From JAYFRC01 sp034926415 (GTDB taxonomy: Bacteria; Bacillota; Clostridia; Oscillospirales; Oscillospiraceae): a stretch of 64,000 nucleotides of DNA. Of this stretch, positions 7,878 to 16,456 are shown one piece after another. Position 1 is the stretch's first letter; each line of letters begins with the position of its first letter. The notes under the pieces are model-generated. The model was not told the DNA's origin. It was given only the letters and a program-made list of their open reading frames with translations, and did no database searches. The translations under genes and the position numbers were made by a program. Location of the stretch: assembly GCA_034926415.1 (NCBI GenBank), contig JAYFRC010000034.1, forward strand, positions 1 to 64,000. Direction: 5' to 3'.

Positions 7878-8108
7878 ATGGCTTTTGGCTTTGGACGAAA
7901 AGAAGCCGCCGATGGCAACGCGGACAAGAAACTGGTGGTAAACAAACATCGCTGCCCGCAGAACCATCCCTGTCCCTCTGTGCGGGTATGCCCCGTCGGC
8001 GCGCTGTCCCAGAGCGGATTTTCTGCCCCTGTGGTGGATCAGGACAAATGCATCAGCTGTGGGAAATGCGTCCGTTTTTGTCCCATGAGAGCGCTCAACC
8101 TCGAATAA
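7878..8108 (+). CDS. Small 4Fe-4S ferredoxin-like protein
   Basis: 76 aa. First cysteine set CPQNHPCPSVRVCPVGAL (irregular spacing), second canonical set CISCGKCVRFCPMRAL, giving one good 4Fe-4S site and one variant. AGAAGG precedes the ATG. It is separated from the next operon by 170 nt with a palindrome, so it is probably its own transcript, yet it may supply electrons or clusters to the ferredoxin-containing ATPases downstream. A TATAAT lies at 7841-7846. Confidence 0.85.
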   Translation: MAFGFGRKEAADGNADKKLVVNKHRCPQNHPCPSVRVCPVGALSQSGFSAPVVDQDKCISCGKCVRFCPMRALNLE

Positions 8109-8181
8109 CTATTAACCTGGAATAACCAGGTGGGGAAAGCGGCTCCGGCATCATTAAACGAAGCAGGTTTTTAAGTAATTT

Positions 8182-8232
8182 GCGGCATATGTCAATTTAG
8201 TTATTGACATATGCCGCTTTCATTTGTATAAT
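8182..8232 (+). promoter_or_regulatory. Consensus promoter embedded in a 36-bp palindrome
   Basis: GCGGCATATGTCAAT and its perfect complement (8182-8196 / 8203-8217) surround a 6-nt centre. The right arm contains TTGACA (8204-8209), followed by a 17-bp spacer and TATAAT (8227-8232), a fully consensus sigma-A promoter. Repressor binding to the palindrome would block it. The same hairpin with its TTTCATTT tail might also end the ferredoxin transcript. Confidence 0.8.
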
Positions 8233-8281
8233 CCAATATTAAATAACACATGCTAAAATAAAACAACAGGATGTGAAAACC

Positions 8282-8662
8282 ATGCCGCGTCCGAAAAAAT
8301 GCAGGAAGGTCTGCTGCCTTCCGCCAATCAGCGAGTTTGTTCCCGCAGGAGAGGGCGTCCCCTGCCGCGAAACCGTCGTGATGACGGTGGACGAATATGA
8401 AACGGTTCGCCTCATCGACAACGAGGGCTTTACACAGGAAGAATGCAGCAAATATATGAACATCGCGCGCACCACGGTACAGCAGATATACGACGGCGCG
8501 CGCAGGAAGATTGCCCAGGCGCTTGTGAAGGGACTGCCTCTCAGAATCGAGGGAGGCGACTACCATCTGTGCGACGGCAATGAACGCTATTGCGGCTGCG
8601 GAGGCTGCCGGAGACACCGGCGCGGCTGTATGGAGCAGCTGCAGGAGGAGGAAAATCCATGA
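8282..8662 (+). CDS. DUF134 (UPF0251) DNA-binding protein
   Basis: 126 aa from ATG 8282 (family members start MPRPKK); a GTG at 8273 in frame is the alternative. It has a sigma-70-region-4-like helix-turn-helix (about residues 40-85, MTVDEYETVRLID...GFTQEECSKYMNIARTTVQQ) and a Cys-rich tail (CGCGGC) that could bind metal or an Fe-S cluster. First gene of the NifX/MinD operon and 50 nt from the palindromic promoter, so autoregulation is likely. Ends in an ATGA overlap with the next gene. Confidence 0.85.
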   Translation: MPRPKKCRKVCCLPPISEFVPAGEGVPCRETVVMTVDEYETVRLIDNEGFTQEECSKYMNIARTTVQQIYDGARRKIAQALVKGLPLRIEGGDYHLCDGNERYCGCGGCRRHRRGCMEQLQEEENP

Positions 8663-9015
8663 TAATCGCAATTCCCGTTGATGAGGGAAAGGAAGCCGTA
8701 TGCGTTTCCTTTGGACGCGCGCCGTATTTCCTGATTCACAATACCGAAAACGGCGAGACAAACGCAGTAGAAAACCCGGCGGCCGAGGCGCAGGGCGGCG
8801 CGGGCATTCAGGCCGCACAGTTTGTTGTGGATACCGGCGCGGACGCGCTGATAACGGTTCGCTGCGGGCAGAACTCCGCGGATGTATTCAAAGCGGCGAA
8901 TCTCAAAATTTACAGGGCGCAGGGCGAAAGCGCCTCCAAAAACCTCAAATCGCTTGCGGAGGGAAAACTTGAGGAGCTGAACAGCTTCCATGCGGGTTTT
9001 CACGGCAAGGCATGA
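8659..9015 (+). CDS. NifX/NafY-type (dinitrogenase FeMo-cofactor biosynthesis) domain protein
   Basis: 118 aa from ATG 8659, preceded by GGAGGAGG and overlapping the DUF134 stop. Single NifX/NifB-C-like domain beginning MIIAIPVDEG with the typical FGRAPYFLIH and GADALI segments. Such stand-alone proteins occur in many anaerobes without nitrogenase; no nif structural gene is present here. Probably binds a metal cluster or cofactor handled by the ATPases downstream. Confidence 0.85.
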   Translation: MIIAIPVDEGKEAVCVSFGRAPYFLIHNTENGETNAVENPAAEAQGGAGIQAAQFVVDTGADALITVRCGQNSADVFKAANLKIYRAQGESASKNLKSLAEGKLEELNSFHAGFHGKA

Positions 9016-9848
9016 AGGTCTCGGTGCTCAGCGGAAAGGGCGGCGCGGGCAAGACCTTTGTGTCTGTGAACCTTGCCGCCGCCGCGAAAAGCGCGGTCTA
9101 CATCGACTGCGATGTGGAGGAGCCGAACGGCCGCCTTTACTGGAAACCAAACGTCGAGAGCAAAACGCCGGTCGACGTTTTGGTCCCTACGTTCGACGAG
9201 GAAGAGTGCAGCGGCTGCCGGAAATGCGTGAAGTTCTGCCATTTTCACGCTCTGGCTTTTGTCAGGGATCGCCCGATGGTGTTTCACGAGGTATGTCATT
9301 CCTGCGGCGGCTGCGCGCTGGTCTGCCCGGAACATGCCGTCTCTGAAGCCCCGCGTCAGGTGGGAGCGGTTGAAGAAGGCATGAGCGGTGACGTACGGGT
9401 TGTGACCGGAATCCTCAACAACGGCGAGGTCTCGGCTGTGCCTGTCATAAAATCCGCTCTGCGTGCGGGCGGCGAAGCCGAGTTCACGGTCATCGACTGC
9501 CCTCCCGGCAGCGGATGTCCGGTAATGGAAAGCGTGAAGGCTGCGGATTGCTGCCTGCTGGTGGCCGAACCCACCGCCTTCGGCTTCCACAATTTCAAGA
9601 TGGTGCATCGGTTGGCCGTGCTGCTGCAAAAGCCCTGCGGCGTGATAATCAACAAGGCGGATACGCCCTACGCGCCGCTAGAAGAATACTGCGCGGCGCA
9701 GGGCCTTCCAATTTTGATGCGTGTCCCTTACAGCGCGCATCTGGCCGCTCTGGGCGCGGCGGGAGAAATCACCGTGCAGTATGACGCGGACCTTGCAAAA
9801 GCATTTTGCGCTCTGCTGGATGCCGTCCGAAATGGGGCGATCCTATGA
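9012..9848 (+). CDS. MinD/ParA-type ATPase with inserted 2x[4Fe-4S] ferredoxin domain (copy 1)
   Basis: 278 aa. Deviant Walker A SGKGGAGKT at residues 8-15, DCDVEEPN switch-like segment, then a ferredoxin insertion with CSGCRKCVKFC and CHSCGGCALVC (about residues 67-110), then the rest of the P-loop fold (DCPPGSGCP). Overlaps the previous gene (ATGA) and the next one. Family members are thought to load or transfer Fe-S or related clusters, but the role in this cluster type is not established. Confidence 0.88.
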   Translation: MKVSVLSGKGGAGKTFVSVNLAAAAKSAVYIDCDVEEPNGRLYWKPNVESKTPVDVLVPTFDEEECSGCRKCVKFCHFHALAFVRDRPMVFHEVCHSCGGCALVCPEHAVSEAPRQVGAVEEGMSGDVRVVTGILNNGEVSAVPVIKSALRAGGEAEFTVIDCPPGSGCPVMESVKAADCCLLVAEPTAFGFHNFKMVHRLAVLLQKPCGVIINKADTPYAPLEEYCAAQGLPILMRVPYSAHLAALGAAGEITVQYDADLAKAFCALLDAVRNGAIL

Positions 9849-10717
9849 AGAAACTGCTGATTCTAAGCGGCAAGGGCGGCACGGGCAAGACCACCACCGC
9901 CGCCGCGTTTATTCGCTTTGCCGCCGCCCGCGCCTATGCGGACTGCGATGTTGACGCGCCGAACTTGCATCTGGTATCCCCGATAAGCGGCGAGCCGGAG
10001 CGATTTGACTATCTGGGCTCGCAGAAAGCCTCCATTGATTCTCGGAAATGCATCGGCTGCGGGAAGTGCGCGGAGGCCTGCCGCTTTGATGCGATAAGCC
10101 GCACGGGAAACATTTTATCAGTCGACGAATTTTCCTGCGAGGGCTGTGGCGTGTGCGCGGAGCTCTGCCCCGAGGGCGCGGTCTCGCTTTTGGATGACGT
10201 GGCCGGAGAGGTGACGCTCTATCGTTCCCCGGCGGTGTTTGCCACGGCGGAGCTCAAAATGGGGCGCGGCAATTCCGGCAAGCTTGTGTCTGAGGTTAAG
10301 CTTGCGCTGGCGAACGCCGCGCGGGACGAGAATCTCGCCATCATCGACGGCTCGCCCGGCATCGGCTGCCCGGTGATCGCCTCTATGGGCGGGGTGGATC
10401 TTGTGCTTATCGTGGCGGAGCCTTCGCTTTCGGGGCGCAGCGATCTTGAACGCATCCTGAAAACAGCGGAAATATTCGAGACAAAAGCGGCTGTCTGCGT
10501 CAATAAATACGACACAAGCCCTGAAAATACAGAGAAAATCTATCAATTTTGCGCCGGGCGCGGTATTCCCTTCGTTGGCCGGATTCCATACGACAAGCAG
10601 GCGTCCGCCGCCATCAACGCCGGAAAAAGCCTTGCGGATATAGACTGTGCCGCATCCCGAGCGCTGCACGAAGTGTTTGAGCGCACTATGGATCTGCTCG
10701 GAGTCGAAGCAAGTTGA
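9845..10717 (+). CDS. MinD/ParA-type ATPase with inserted 2x[4Fe-4S] ferredoxin domain (copy 2)
   Basis: 290 aa from ATG 9845, which overlaps the stop of copy 1; an upstream in-frame start would lie deep inside that gene. Walker A SGKGGTGKTTT at residues 7-16, DCDVDAPN, then CIGCGKCAEAC and CEGCGVCAELC. Copies 1 and 2 are diverged paralogues in tandem, which suggests a heterodimeric ATPase, since this superfamily works as dimers. Confidence 0.88.
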   Translation: MKKLLILSGKGGTGKTTTAAAFIRFAAARAYADCDVDAPNLHLVSPISGEPERFDYLGSQKASIDSRKCIGCGKCAEACRFDAISRTGNILSVDEFSCEGCGVCAELCPEGAVSLLDDVAGEVTLYRSPAVFATAELKMGRGNSGKLVSEVKLALANAARDENLAIIDGSPGIGCPVIASMGGVDLVLIVAEPSLSGRSDLERILKTAEIFETKAAVCVNKYDTSPENTEKIYQFCAGRGIPFVGRIPYDKQASAAINAGKSLADIDCAASRALHEVFERTMDLLGVEAS

Positions 10718-10724
10718 AAATCGC

Positions 10725-10802
10725 ATGGCGCAGTATCAATCTCTGAAAACAAAAATGAAGCAGCTGCATCATCCGCCCTGCGGGCGGATGCCGGCGCTTT
10801 GA
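10725..10802 (+). CDS. Possible 25-residue peptide
   Basis: ATG at 10725 to TGA at 10802 between copy 2 and the Mrp gene, encoding a basic peptide with one Cys (HHPPCGRM near the end). No clear ribosome site. It may be chance, but it fills an otherwise 98-nt gap in a tightly packed operon. Confidence 0.2.
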   Translation: MAQYQSLKTKMKQLHHPPCGRMPAL

Positions 10803-10815
10803 GGAGGAACACAAC

Positions 10816-11637
10816 ATGAGCGAAGAATGTTCGCACACCTGCGAAAGCTGCGGCAAGGACTGCAGCGAACGTACAAAAGAAAGCCTGCTGGAAAAGCCCC
10901 ATGAGGGCTGCCATGTGAAAAAAGTCATCGGCGTGGTCAGCGGCAAGGGCGGCGTGGGCAAGAGCCTCGTCACCTCCATGCTCGCGGTTATGACCCAGAG
11001 AAAAGGCTACCAGGCGGCTATCCTGGACGCCGATATCACCGGCCCCTCCATTCCGCAGATGTTAGGCCTGCACACCCACGCCTCGGGAACGGAATCCGGC
11101 ATTTACCCGGTTAAATCCAAGACCGGAATCCGAGTCATGTCCCTCAATCTGCTTATGGAACGTGAGACAGACCCGGTGGTATGGCGCGGCCCCATTATCG
11201 CGGGCACGGTCAAGCAGTTCTGGACGGACGTAATCTGGGGCGACGTGGACTATATGTTCATCGACATGCCGCCCGGCACCGGCGACGTGCCCCTGACTGT
11301 GTTCCAGTCCATCCCTGTGGACGGCCTTGTCATCGTTGCCTCCCCGCAGGAGCTGGTGGGCATGATAGTTGAAAAGGCAGTCAACATGGCGGGCATAATG
11401 AACATTCCCGTTCTTGCTCTGGTCGAGAACATGAGCTATATCGTCTGCCCTGACTGCGGCAGGGAGATCCGTGTGTTCGGCGAAAGCCGGATTGCCGAGA
11501 TCGCGAAAAAGCATTTCATCGAGAACACCGCGCGCCTGTCTATCGATCCGAAGCTGGCGGCGGCCTGCGACGCAGGCATGATAGAGCTTTTCGACGGAAA
11601 CTGGCTGAACGAGATACTCGATACCATTATAAAATAA
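10816..11637 (+). CDS. Mrp/NBP35-family Fe-S carrier ATPase
   Basis: 273 aa. N-terminal Cys segment CSHTCESCGKDC, deviant Walker A SGKGGVGKS near residue 43, DADITGPSIP, DMPPGTGD, and the C-terminal CPDC pair that bridges a 4Fe-4S cluster between subunits in this family. GAGGAGG lies upstream. Known members transiently bind and transfer Fe-S clusters; here it likely works with the two ferredoxin-ATPases and NifX-type proteins. Confidence 0.9.
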   Translation: MSEECSHTCESCGKDCSERTKESLLEKPHEGCHVKKVIGVVSGKGGVGKSLVTSMLAVMTQRKGYQAAILDADITGPSIPQMLGLHTHASGTESGIYPVKSKTGIRVMSLNLLMERETDPVVWRGPIIAGTVKQFWTDVIWGDVDYMFIDMPPGTGDVPLTVFQSIPVDGLVIVASPQELVGMIVEKAVNMAGIMNIPVLALVENMSYIVCPDCGREIRVFGESRIAEIAKKHFIENTARLSIDPKLAAACDAGMIELFDGNWLNEILDTIIK

Positions 11638-11656
11638 TTAAAAGGAGAAATTTATT

Positions 11657-12019
11657 ATGAAAATTGCGGTTGCCTGCAACGGCGAACAGATTTTTGGCCA
11701 TTTTGGCCACTGCGAGAATTTTATGCTTTTTGACGTGGAAAATGGCAAGATTACCGGCGCGAAGAGCGTCCCCAATCCCGGCCACAAGCCCGGCTTCCTG
11801 CCGAACTTTCTGGCTGATCAGGGCGCCGGGGTCATCATCGCCGGAGGCATGGGCGGCGGCGCCGTGGATATTTTCAACGAACGCGGCGTGGAAGTGGTCA
11901 CCGGAGCGGAGGGCGACGCCCGCCAGGCGGCGGAAGCCTACCTGCGCGGCGAGCTGAAGTCCACGGGTTCCGTCTGTCACGATCACGCGTTTGAAAGCGA
12001 GTGCGGCAGCCATAAATAA
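11657..12019 (+). CDS. NifX/NafY-type domain protein (second copy)
   Basis: 120 aa, start MKIAVACNG, with FGHFGHCENFMLFD and GGMGGGAVDIF, and a His/Cys tail (CHDHAFESECGSHK) absent from the copy at 8659 that may bind metal. AAGGAG precedes the ATG. Last gene of the operon, followed by a strong terminator. Confidence 0.85.
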   Translation: MKIAVACNGEQIFGHFGHCENFMLFDVENGKITGAKSVPNPGHKPGFLPNFLADQGAGVIIAGGMGGGAVDIFNERGVEVVTGAEGDARQAAEAYLRGELKSTGSVCHDHAFESECGSHK

Positions 12020-12092
12020 CAGCGGGCGCATTTATACCGATTCAGCTCGTCCGCTTTTTATCGGCTCAAGTTAGGGCGCATACGCATAAACG

Positions 12093-12130
12093 AAAAACCT
12101 CCGCGCGTTTTTAACGCACGGAGGTTTTTT
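12093..12130. terminator. Bidirectional terminator
   Basis: AACCTCCGCGCGTT / AACGCACGGAGGTT hairpin flanked by A5 on the left and T6 on the right. It serves the NifX/MinD operon (+) and the converging isomerase operon (-). Confidence 0.85.
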
Positions 12131-12156
12131 CCGTATATGTACCGGGGCTACAGGGC

Positions 12157-13584
12157 TTATTCGCCGAGAACCTCAACGTCGATATTCATCATCTTGCAGA
12201 TGGTCTTTAGCTCGTCTATATGGTCGCCGTATACCGCGTGGGCGTGGTTGGCGTCGAAATTGTCGAGGAATACCTTATAGTCGAAGTGAAGCTTCGCGAA
12301 ATTGTGCGGCCACTCCTTGTTCGTCAGGGCTTCGCGCTCCTTTGGAAGCGAGACAAGCTCCGCCGTGAACATGACCATGCGGTATCTGCGCCTGCCGTCT
12401 TCGTCCATGGAGCGGCAGAGACGCGCGATGGTGCAGAGGCCGGGCGCGGTCTGGCAGTTTACATGGCAGCCGCCGCCCGCGTATATGTCGAGGCAGGGAT
12501 AGAGCGTGACGTTTTTCATGTTCTCGTCCGGGTCGTCGCTGTGCGCGGCGTACCATGTTGACTCGGAGCCGCAGTTGCAGAACTCGAGCACCTGATTCTC
12601 CTCGTCCCAGTGGCGGACGTCCATGAACACGACGGGCTCGTGCGTCAGCAGCTTTAAAATCTGCATCGTCATGGCGGCATCGGAATCGGCCTCGCAGGCG
12701 TAGACCACGGGCTCCTTCTTTCCGTCCCAGTCGTAGGGATCGTTCATGAAGGCCGCCGCGATGCACTCCGTGCAGTAATGGCAGCTCATGTCATAATGGC
12801 ACTTGACGCCGACAAAATCAAAGCCGTTCTCTTCCTGTATGCGCTTTATCGCCTCGTAATGGCGTATCTGTGTCTTTAGCTTCTCCGGCGTGAGCTTCAC
12901 GCCGTCGTACTCGATGGACTTGCACTTTTCGGTCAGCCAATCGAAAGCCTTGTCGACCTGAGCCTGCGGAACCTCCGCGGCAAGGCGGACTATCTCGCTT
13001 TCGTCGCAGTGCTCGACGTCGACGCCGAATTTCTCCTGCCAGTCCTGCATATCGACCGTTGCGCTGTACATTCCGAGCGAGCGGCCGCCGATAAGACCGT
13101 ATTTCTCGCCGTTGAGCGAGTGGACCACATAGGCGCATTTTGCAAATGTTATGATGCGCGCGAGGACTTCGGACGAATTGAAGTCGCCGTAGGCGCGGAA
13201 GTGGCGCACGCCCTGCTGGTTAAGCGCGCCGCCCGCGGCGAGCATGGCGACCATGCCAGGCCAGTCCGGGTTGAGCTGGGCTGCGAGAAGATATGGCCCC
13301 TGGCCGTATTTCGCCGCGACTGCGGAAAAATTAGGCCACGCGAAAACGCCGTAGGAGAATATCGTGCCGTCGACGCCTTTCGCCTTCAGTTTTTCGGCCT
13401 CCTCTTTCGCGGATTTGACCGAGGTAACGAGATTGTCGGCCGTGATCACGTCAACGCGGCCGTCTTTTTCAAGAGCCGCTTTTATAACGTCGAGCTGATG
13501 CTGAACTACGTCCTTGCTTTTTTCATGTACGATGGGGTCTCCGTCGGACAGCCCCATAAGGCCGAGAAGAGGTTTTCTGAGCAT
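12157..13584 (-). CDS. L-fucose/L-arabinose isomerase-like protein
   Basis: 475 aa with the overall pattern of the FucI/AraA-like fold: an N-terminal Rossmann-type part (GVDGTIFSYGVFAW), a central GGRSLGMYSA motif, and a C-terminal part with acidic and His positions (FMDVRHWDEE, GCHVNC) that may bind the divalent metal. Expected to interconvert an aldose and a ketose. Last gene of the minus-strand arm of the sugar cluster, after rpiB-, dhaL- and dhaK-like genes. The substrate is not known; neighbours suggest a C4-C6 sugar feeding a ketose kinase. Confidence 0.75.
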   Translation of the reverse strand: MLRKPLLGLMGLSDGDPIVHEKSKDVVQHQLDVIKAALEKDGRVDVITADNLVTSVKSAKEEAEKLKAKGVDGTIFSYGVFAWPNFSAVAAKYGQGPYLLAAQLNPDWPGMVAMLAAGGALNQQGVRHFRAYGDFNSSEVLARIITFAKCAYVVHSLNGEKYGLIGGRSLGMYSATVDMQDWQEKFGVDVEHCDESEIVRLAAEVPQAQVDKAFDWLTEKCKSIEYDGVKLTPEKLKTQIRHYEAIKRIQEENGFDFVGVKCHYDMSCHYCTECIAAAFMNDPYDWDGKKEPVVYACEADSDAAMTMQILKLLTHEPVVFMDVRHWDEENQVLEFCNCGSESTWYAAHSDDPDENMKNVTLYPCLDIYAGGGCHVNCQTAPGLCTIARLCRSMDEDGRRRYRMVMFTAELVSLPKEREALTNKEWPHNFAKLHFDYKVFLDNFDANHAHAVYGDHIDELKTICKMMNIDVEVLGE

Positions 13585-13666
13585 AACAACATCCCCTTTT
13601 TCGAAATTATTATTTATATGTATTTCCGGGAGCCCGGACGGATATTATCGGCCGAGCCAGAATTTA

Positions 13667-14104
13667 TCAGCGATTTAAGTCATATTCTTTATAACGGTCC
13701 ACCTTGGGCTGGGACGGGCATCCGGCAGTGAAATCACTGCCAAGCCAAGTCTTTATAAGTTCCGCCGCCAGCTTCTCACCGATGGTGAACGCGCCGATGC
13801 AGGCGATGTTGCTGTCGTTGCTCTTCATCGCGCGCTCAGCTGAATAAACATCCGATATGAGCGCCGCGTAAGCTCCGCGAACCTTGTTCGCGGCGATGCT
13901 CATTCCTACGCCGGTGCCGCAGAGGAGTATGCCTCTGTCGTATTTTCCGGCAGCGACAGCTTCCGCCACCGCGATGGCGGTATTGGCGTATATTGGATCG
14001 TCGCTTCCCATGTCGGTTATCTCATGCCCCTGAGCCTTGCAGACCTCGATAATTGATTTTTTGAGCGCGGTCGCATTCGGATCGCAGCCTATTGCGAGCT
14101 TCAT
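13667..14104 (-). CDS. RpiB/LacAB-family sugar-phosphate isomerase
   Basis: 145 aa. Catalytic Cys in LLCGTGVGM (about residue 67) and the KSNDSN segment where classical RpiB has HNDAN, so substrate preference may be shifted. RpiB relatives named DerI/EryI convert D-erythrulose 4-phosphate to D-erythrose 4-phosphate; this role fits the DhaK/DhaL and TIM-like neighbours better than ribose 5-phosphate isomerisation. AAAGGAAA precedes the ATG. Confidence 0.85.
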   Translation of the reverse strand: MKLAIGCDPNATALKKSIIEVCKAQGHEITDMGSDDPIYANTAIAVAEAVAAGKYDRGILLCGTGVGMSIAANKVRGAYAALISDVYSAERAMKSNDSNIACIGAFTIGEKLAAELIKTWLGSDFTAGCPSQPKVDRYKEYDLNR

Positions 14105-14157
14105 GTTTATGTCATTTCCTTTCTTTGTCTATATCCGGATTTTCCAGTATATCAAAA

Positions 14158-14805
14158 TCACAGCAGCGGCGCTATACCGTCCGCCATGGCCTGAAGTATA
14201 AGGCAGCATGAGCAGGAGCCGGCGTCAAGCACGCCTCTCGACCGCTCTCCAAGGCGGCTCGAGCGGCCGTATTTCGCGACCATGTCGTTAGTGCTGTCCC
14301 TGCCCTTTTCAGCCGCATCCTTCATATGCGCGAGCGCTTCCGCGAAAGACGTTCCGGCCTCAGCATCCTTTTGCAGCGACGACGACGCCGGAGCGAGCGT
14401 ATCGACAAGCGTCTTGTCGCCGGGGCGCGCGTCTACTATGCCGTAAAGCTCCTCAAGCCCCGCCGAAAGCGCCTTGCTGAACGCGGCGAGGTCTATCTCA
14501 TCGCTTCCGCTCTCGTCGAGCGAATCGGCGATACCCATCATTATAGTACCGTAGATCGGGCCCATGGAGCCGCCTATCTCGTTGAGCAGTATCATCGCAA
14601 GGTTGTTCAGGCCTTCGGTGAAGGAAAAATCCTCAGCGCCGTGGCGGGTCTCAAACATGGTGAAACCCTTGTTCATGTTCGCGCCGTGGTCGCCGTCACC
14701 GATGAGACCGTCAACGTCGCCGAGATAAGTCTTGTTGTCCTGTATGCTCTTTACCATCGCAAGCAGGATTGGCTTTCCAGCTTTATTGGAAAAATATCCC
14801 TTCAT
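14158..14805 (-). CDS. dhaL: DhaL-type kinase subunit, minus-arm copy
   Basis: 215 aa from ATG 14805 (AGGGG 8-9 nt upstream); a GTG at 14814 is possible. All-helical nucleotide-binding subunit with the GDGDHGANM metal/phosphate motif near residue 37 and GGSMGPIYG. It pairs with the DhaK gene directly upstream. No DhaM phosphotransferase gene is in the window, so the phosphoryl donor (ATP or PTS) is open. Confidence 0.9.
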   Translation of the reverse strand: MKGYFSNKAGKPILLAMVKSIQDNKTYLGDVDGLIGDGDHGANMNKGFTMFETRHGAEDFSFTEGLNNLAMILLNEIGGSMGPIYGTIMMGIADSLDESGSDEIDLAAFSKALSAGLEELYGIVDARPGDKTLVDTLAPASSSLQKDAEAGTSFAEALAHMKDAAEKGRDSTNDMVAKYGRSSRLGERSRGVLDAGSCSCCLILQAMADGIAPLL

Positions 14806-14817
14806 ATCGCTCACCCC

Positions 14818-15813
14818 TCAGTCCTGCTTGAAGCCCATGCTGTAAGCGGGCATATCAACGAGCTTTTTAAGTTCATCGTCGAGTTTCATTACTGTCAGCG
14901 TCACGCCCATCATTTCAAGCGACGTGAAGTAGTTGCCTACATAGGCTTTGTGAATGCGTATCCCGGCAGCGGAAATTATTTTCTCTATCTCATTATAAAG
15001 CACATACTGCTCCATCACCGGCGTTGCACCGAGACCGGAAACCAGCACCACGACCTCGTCTCCGGCCGCGAACGGATAATCCGGAAGAACTATGTCGGTC
15101 ATACGCTTCGCTATGCCGGCCGCGCTCTCAAGCGGGCAGACTTCGACTCCGGGTTCGCCGTGATGCCCGATTCCTACCTCCATTGTTCCTTCCTGTATCT
15201 CAAAGTTCGGATGGCCGACGGCCGGAAGCGTGCACGGCGTCAGCCCGATTCCGACGCTGCGCGTAGAATCTATGGCTTTCTGAGCCGCCCGTATGACCTC
15301 GTCGAGCGGCGCTCCCGTCGAAGCCATGGCCCCGCCGCACTTCCACATCAGCACCTCGCCCGCGACGCCGCGGCGCTTTCCGCTCTGATCCTTCGGCGCG
15401 GACGCGACGTCGTCGTTTGCGACGACGGTTTTTACCGTCACGCCCTGCTTCGCGGCCATTTTGACCGCCATCTTTACGTTCATATTGTCGCCCGAGTAAT
15501 TTCCATACAGGCACGCGACGCCGTTTCCGCTGTCGGCGGCCTTGAACGCGTCCGCAAAGGCCATCGCTGTTGGCGAAGAGAATATCTCGCCGACTGTGAC
15601 GGCGTCGCAGAGATTCTTTCCGCAGTAGCCGACAAACGCGGGCTTATGCCCGGACCCGCCTCCCGTAACTATTCCCACGCGGTTTTTCGTCGGGAACACG
15701 GACTTTACAACTCTCGGGTTGGAAGTCTTTTCCACCATATCAGGGTGAGCTTTCAAAAAGCCCTCAAGCATCTCATCCACGATATTGTCCGGATCATTCA
15801 TTATCCTCTGCAC
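14818..15813 (-). CDS. dhaK: DhaK-type ketose kinase subunit, minus-arm copy
   Basis: 331 aa from GTG 15813, which has AGGAAG upstream and aligns with the GTG start of the paralogue at 21714. GGGSGHKPAF near the N-terminus binds the sugar phosphate and HHGEPG (about residue 210) carries the His that forms the covalent hemiaminal with the ketose. Relatives phosphorylate dihydroxyacetone or erythrulose. First gene of the minus arm, facing the ABC-transporter arm across a shared promoter region. Confidence 0.9.
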   Translation of the reverse strand: MQRIMNDPDNIVDEMLEGFLKAHPDMVEKTSNPRVVKSVFPTKNRVGIVTGGGSGHKPAFVGYCGKNLCDAVTVGEIFSSPTAMAFADAFKAADSGNGVACLYGNYSGDNMNVKMAVKMAAKQGVTVKTVVANDDVASAPKDQSGKRRGVAGEVLMWKCGGAMASTGAPLDEVIRAAQKAIDSTRSVGIGLTPCTLPAVGHPNFEIQEGTMEVGIGHHGEPGVEVCPLESAAGIAKRMTDIVLPDYPFAAGDEVVVLVSGLGATPVMEQYVLYNEIEKIISAAGIRIHKAYVGNYFTSLEMMGVTLTVMKLDDELKKLVDMPAYSMGFKQD

Positions 15814-16456
15814 AACAATCTTCCTTTCATATCTAAGCGTTTTTCGCTGCAAACGCGATACATTATTTAATTATAACTCTATATTACGGCCGCGGCACTG
15901 GGCGCCCTCAGCCTCCGAAATTTGGAAATATGCACAAAAGTCACAAATATATTTAATAATGCCAGAGTTCAATTGTCAAGGATTAAATATAAGCGCCGTA
16001 ATAAATCAGCAACCCCGCAAAAGCGCAGTCCGGCACAATTTATTTTAGGCCACGCACGGCGCAGCATTTAAATCCGTCATTTCAAACAATTGGCAAAATT
16101 TGATGGGAAATGGTCAAAAAGCAGGGCTATATCGCCTCGTTTCCGTCACATTGAAGGCAATATAAAAGTGCGTCGCAGCGCCGTTTGAAGCCTTTTTTCC
16201 ATGTCTATTTTGTCTTGACAGCAATATTCAAACGTGCTACTCTTAGTCTAAAAGTTAAAAAAAGCGTCGCAATTAACCGTTTTTTGTTGAAATTACACAA
16301 AAATAACCGTACCTTTTGTAAAAGTTCAATGTTGCGCCTTGTAAAAGTTTCCAGCTGAGGCGCGGCCCACGGAAGAACGTTTTCCAGGTTTCCTTTTCTG
16401 TACAATACAGCGCTTCGCGCTGTTTTGTAATAATTAAATTTGGAGGATGAGATCGA
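15814..16456. other. Divergent control region of the sugar cluster
   Basis: 643 nt without a supported gene. TATAAT lies on the minus strand at 15870-15875 for the dhaK arm. TTGTAAAAGTT occurs at 16316-16326 and 16339-16349 and TAACCGT near 16274 and 16304, possible operators. The regulator gene is not in the window. Confidence 0.5.
16215..16243 (+). promoter_or_regulatory. Candidate promoter of the sugar ABC operon
   Basis: TTGACA (16215-16220), 17-bp spacer, TACTCT (16238-16243). It would give a leader of about 205 nt that includes the repeated TTGTAAAAGTT boxes. Confidence 0.45.

Noticed and set aside
14326..15870. Very long plus-strand frame antisense to dhaL/dhaK
   Set aside because: It lacks a ribosome site and recognisable domain, and is explained by GC-rich third-position bias of the real genes.
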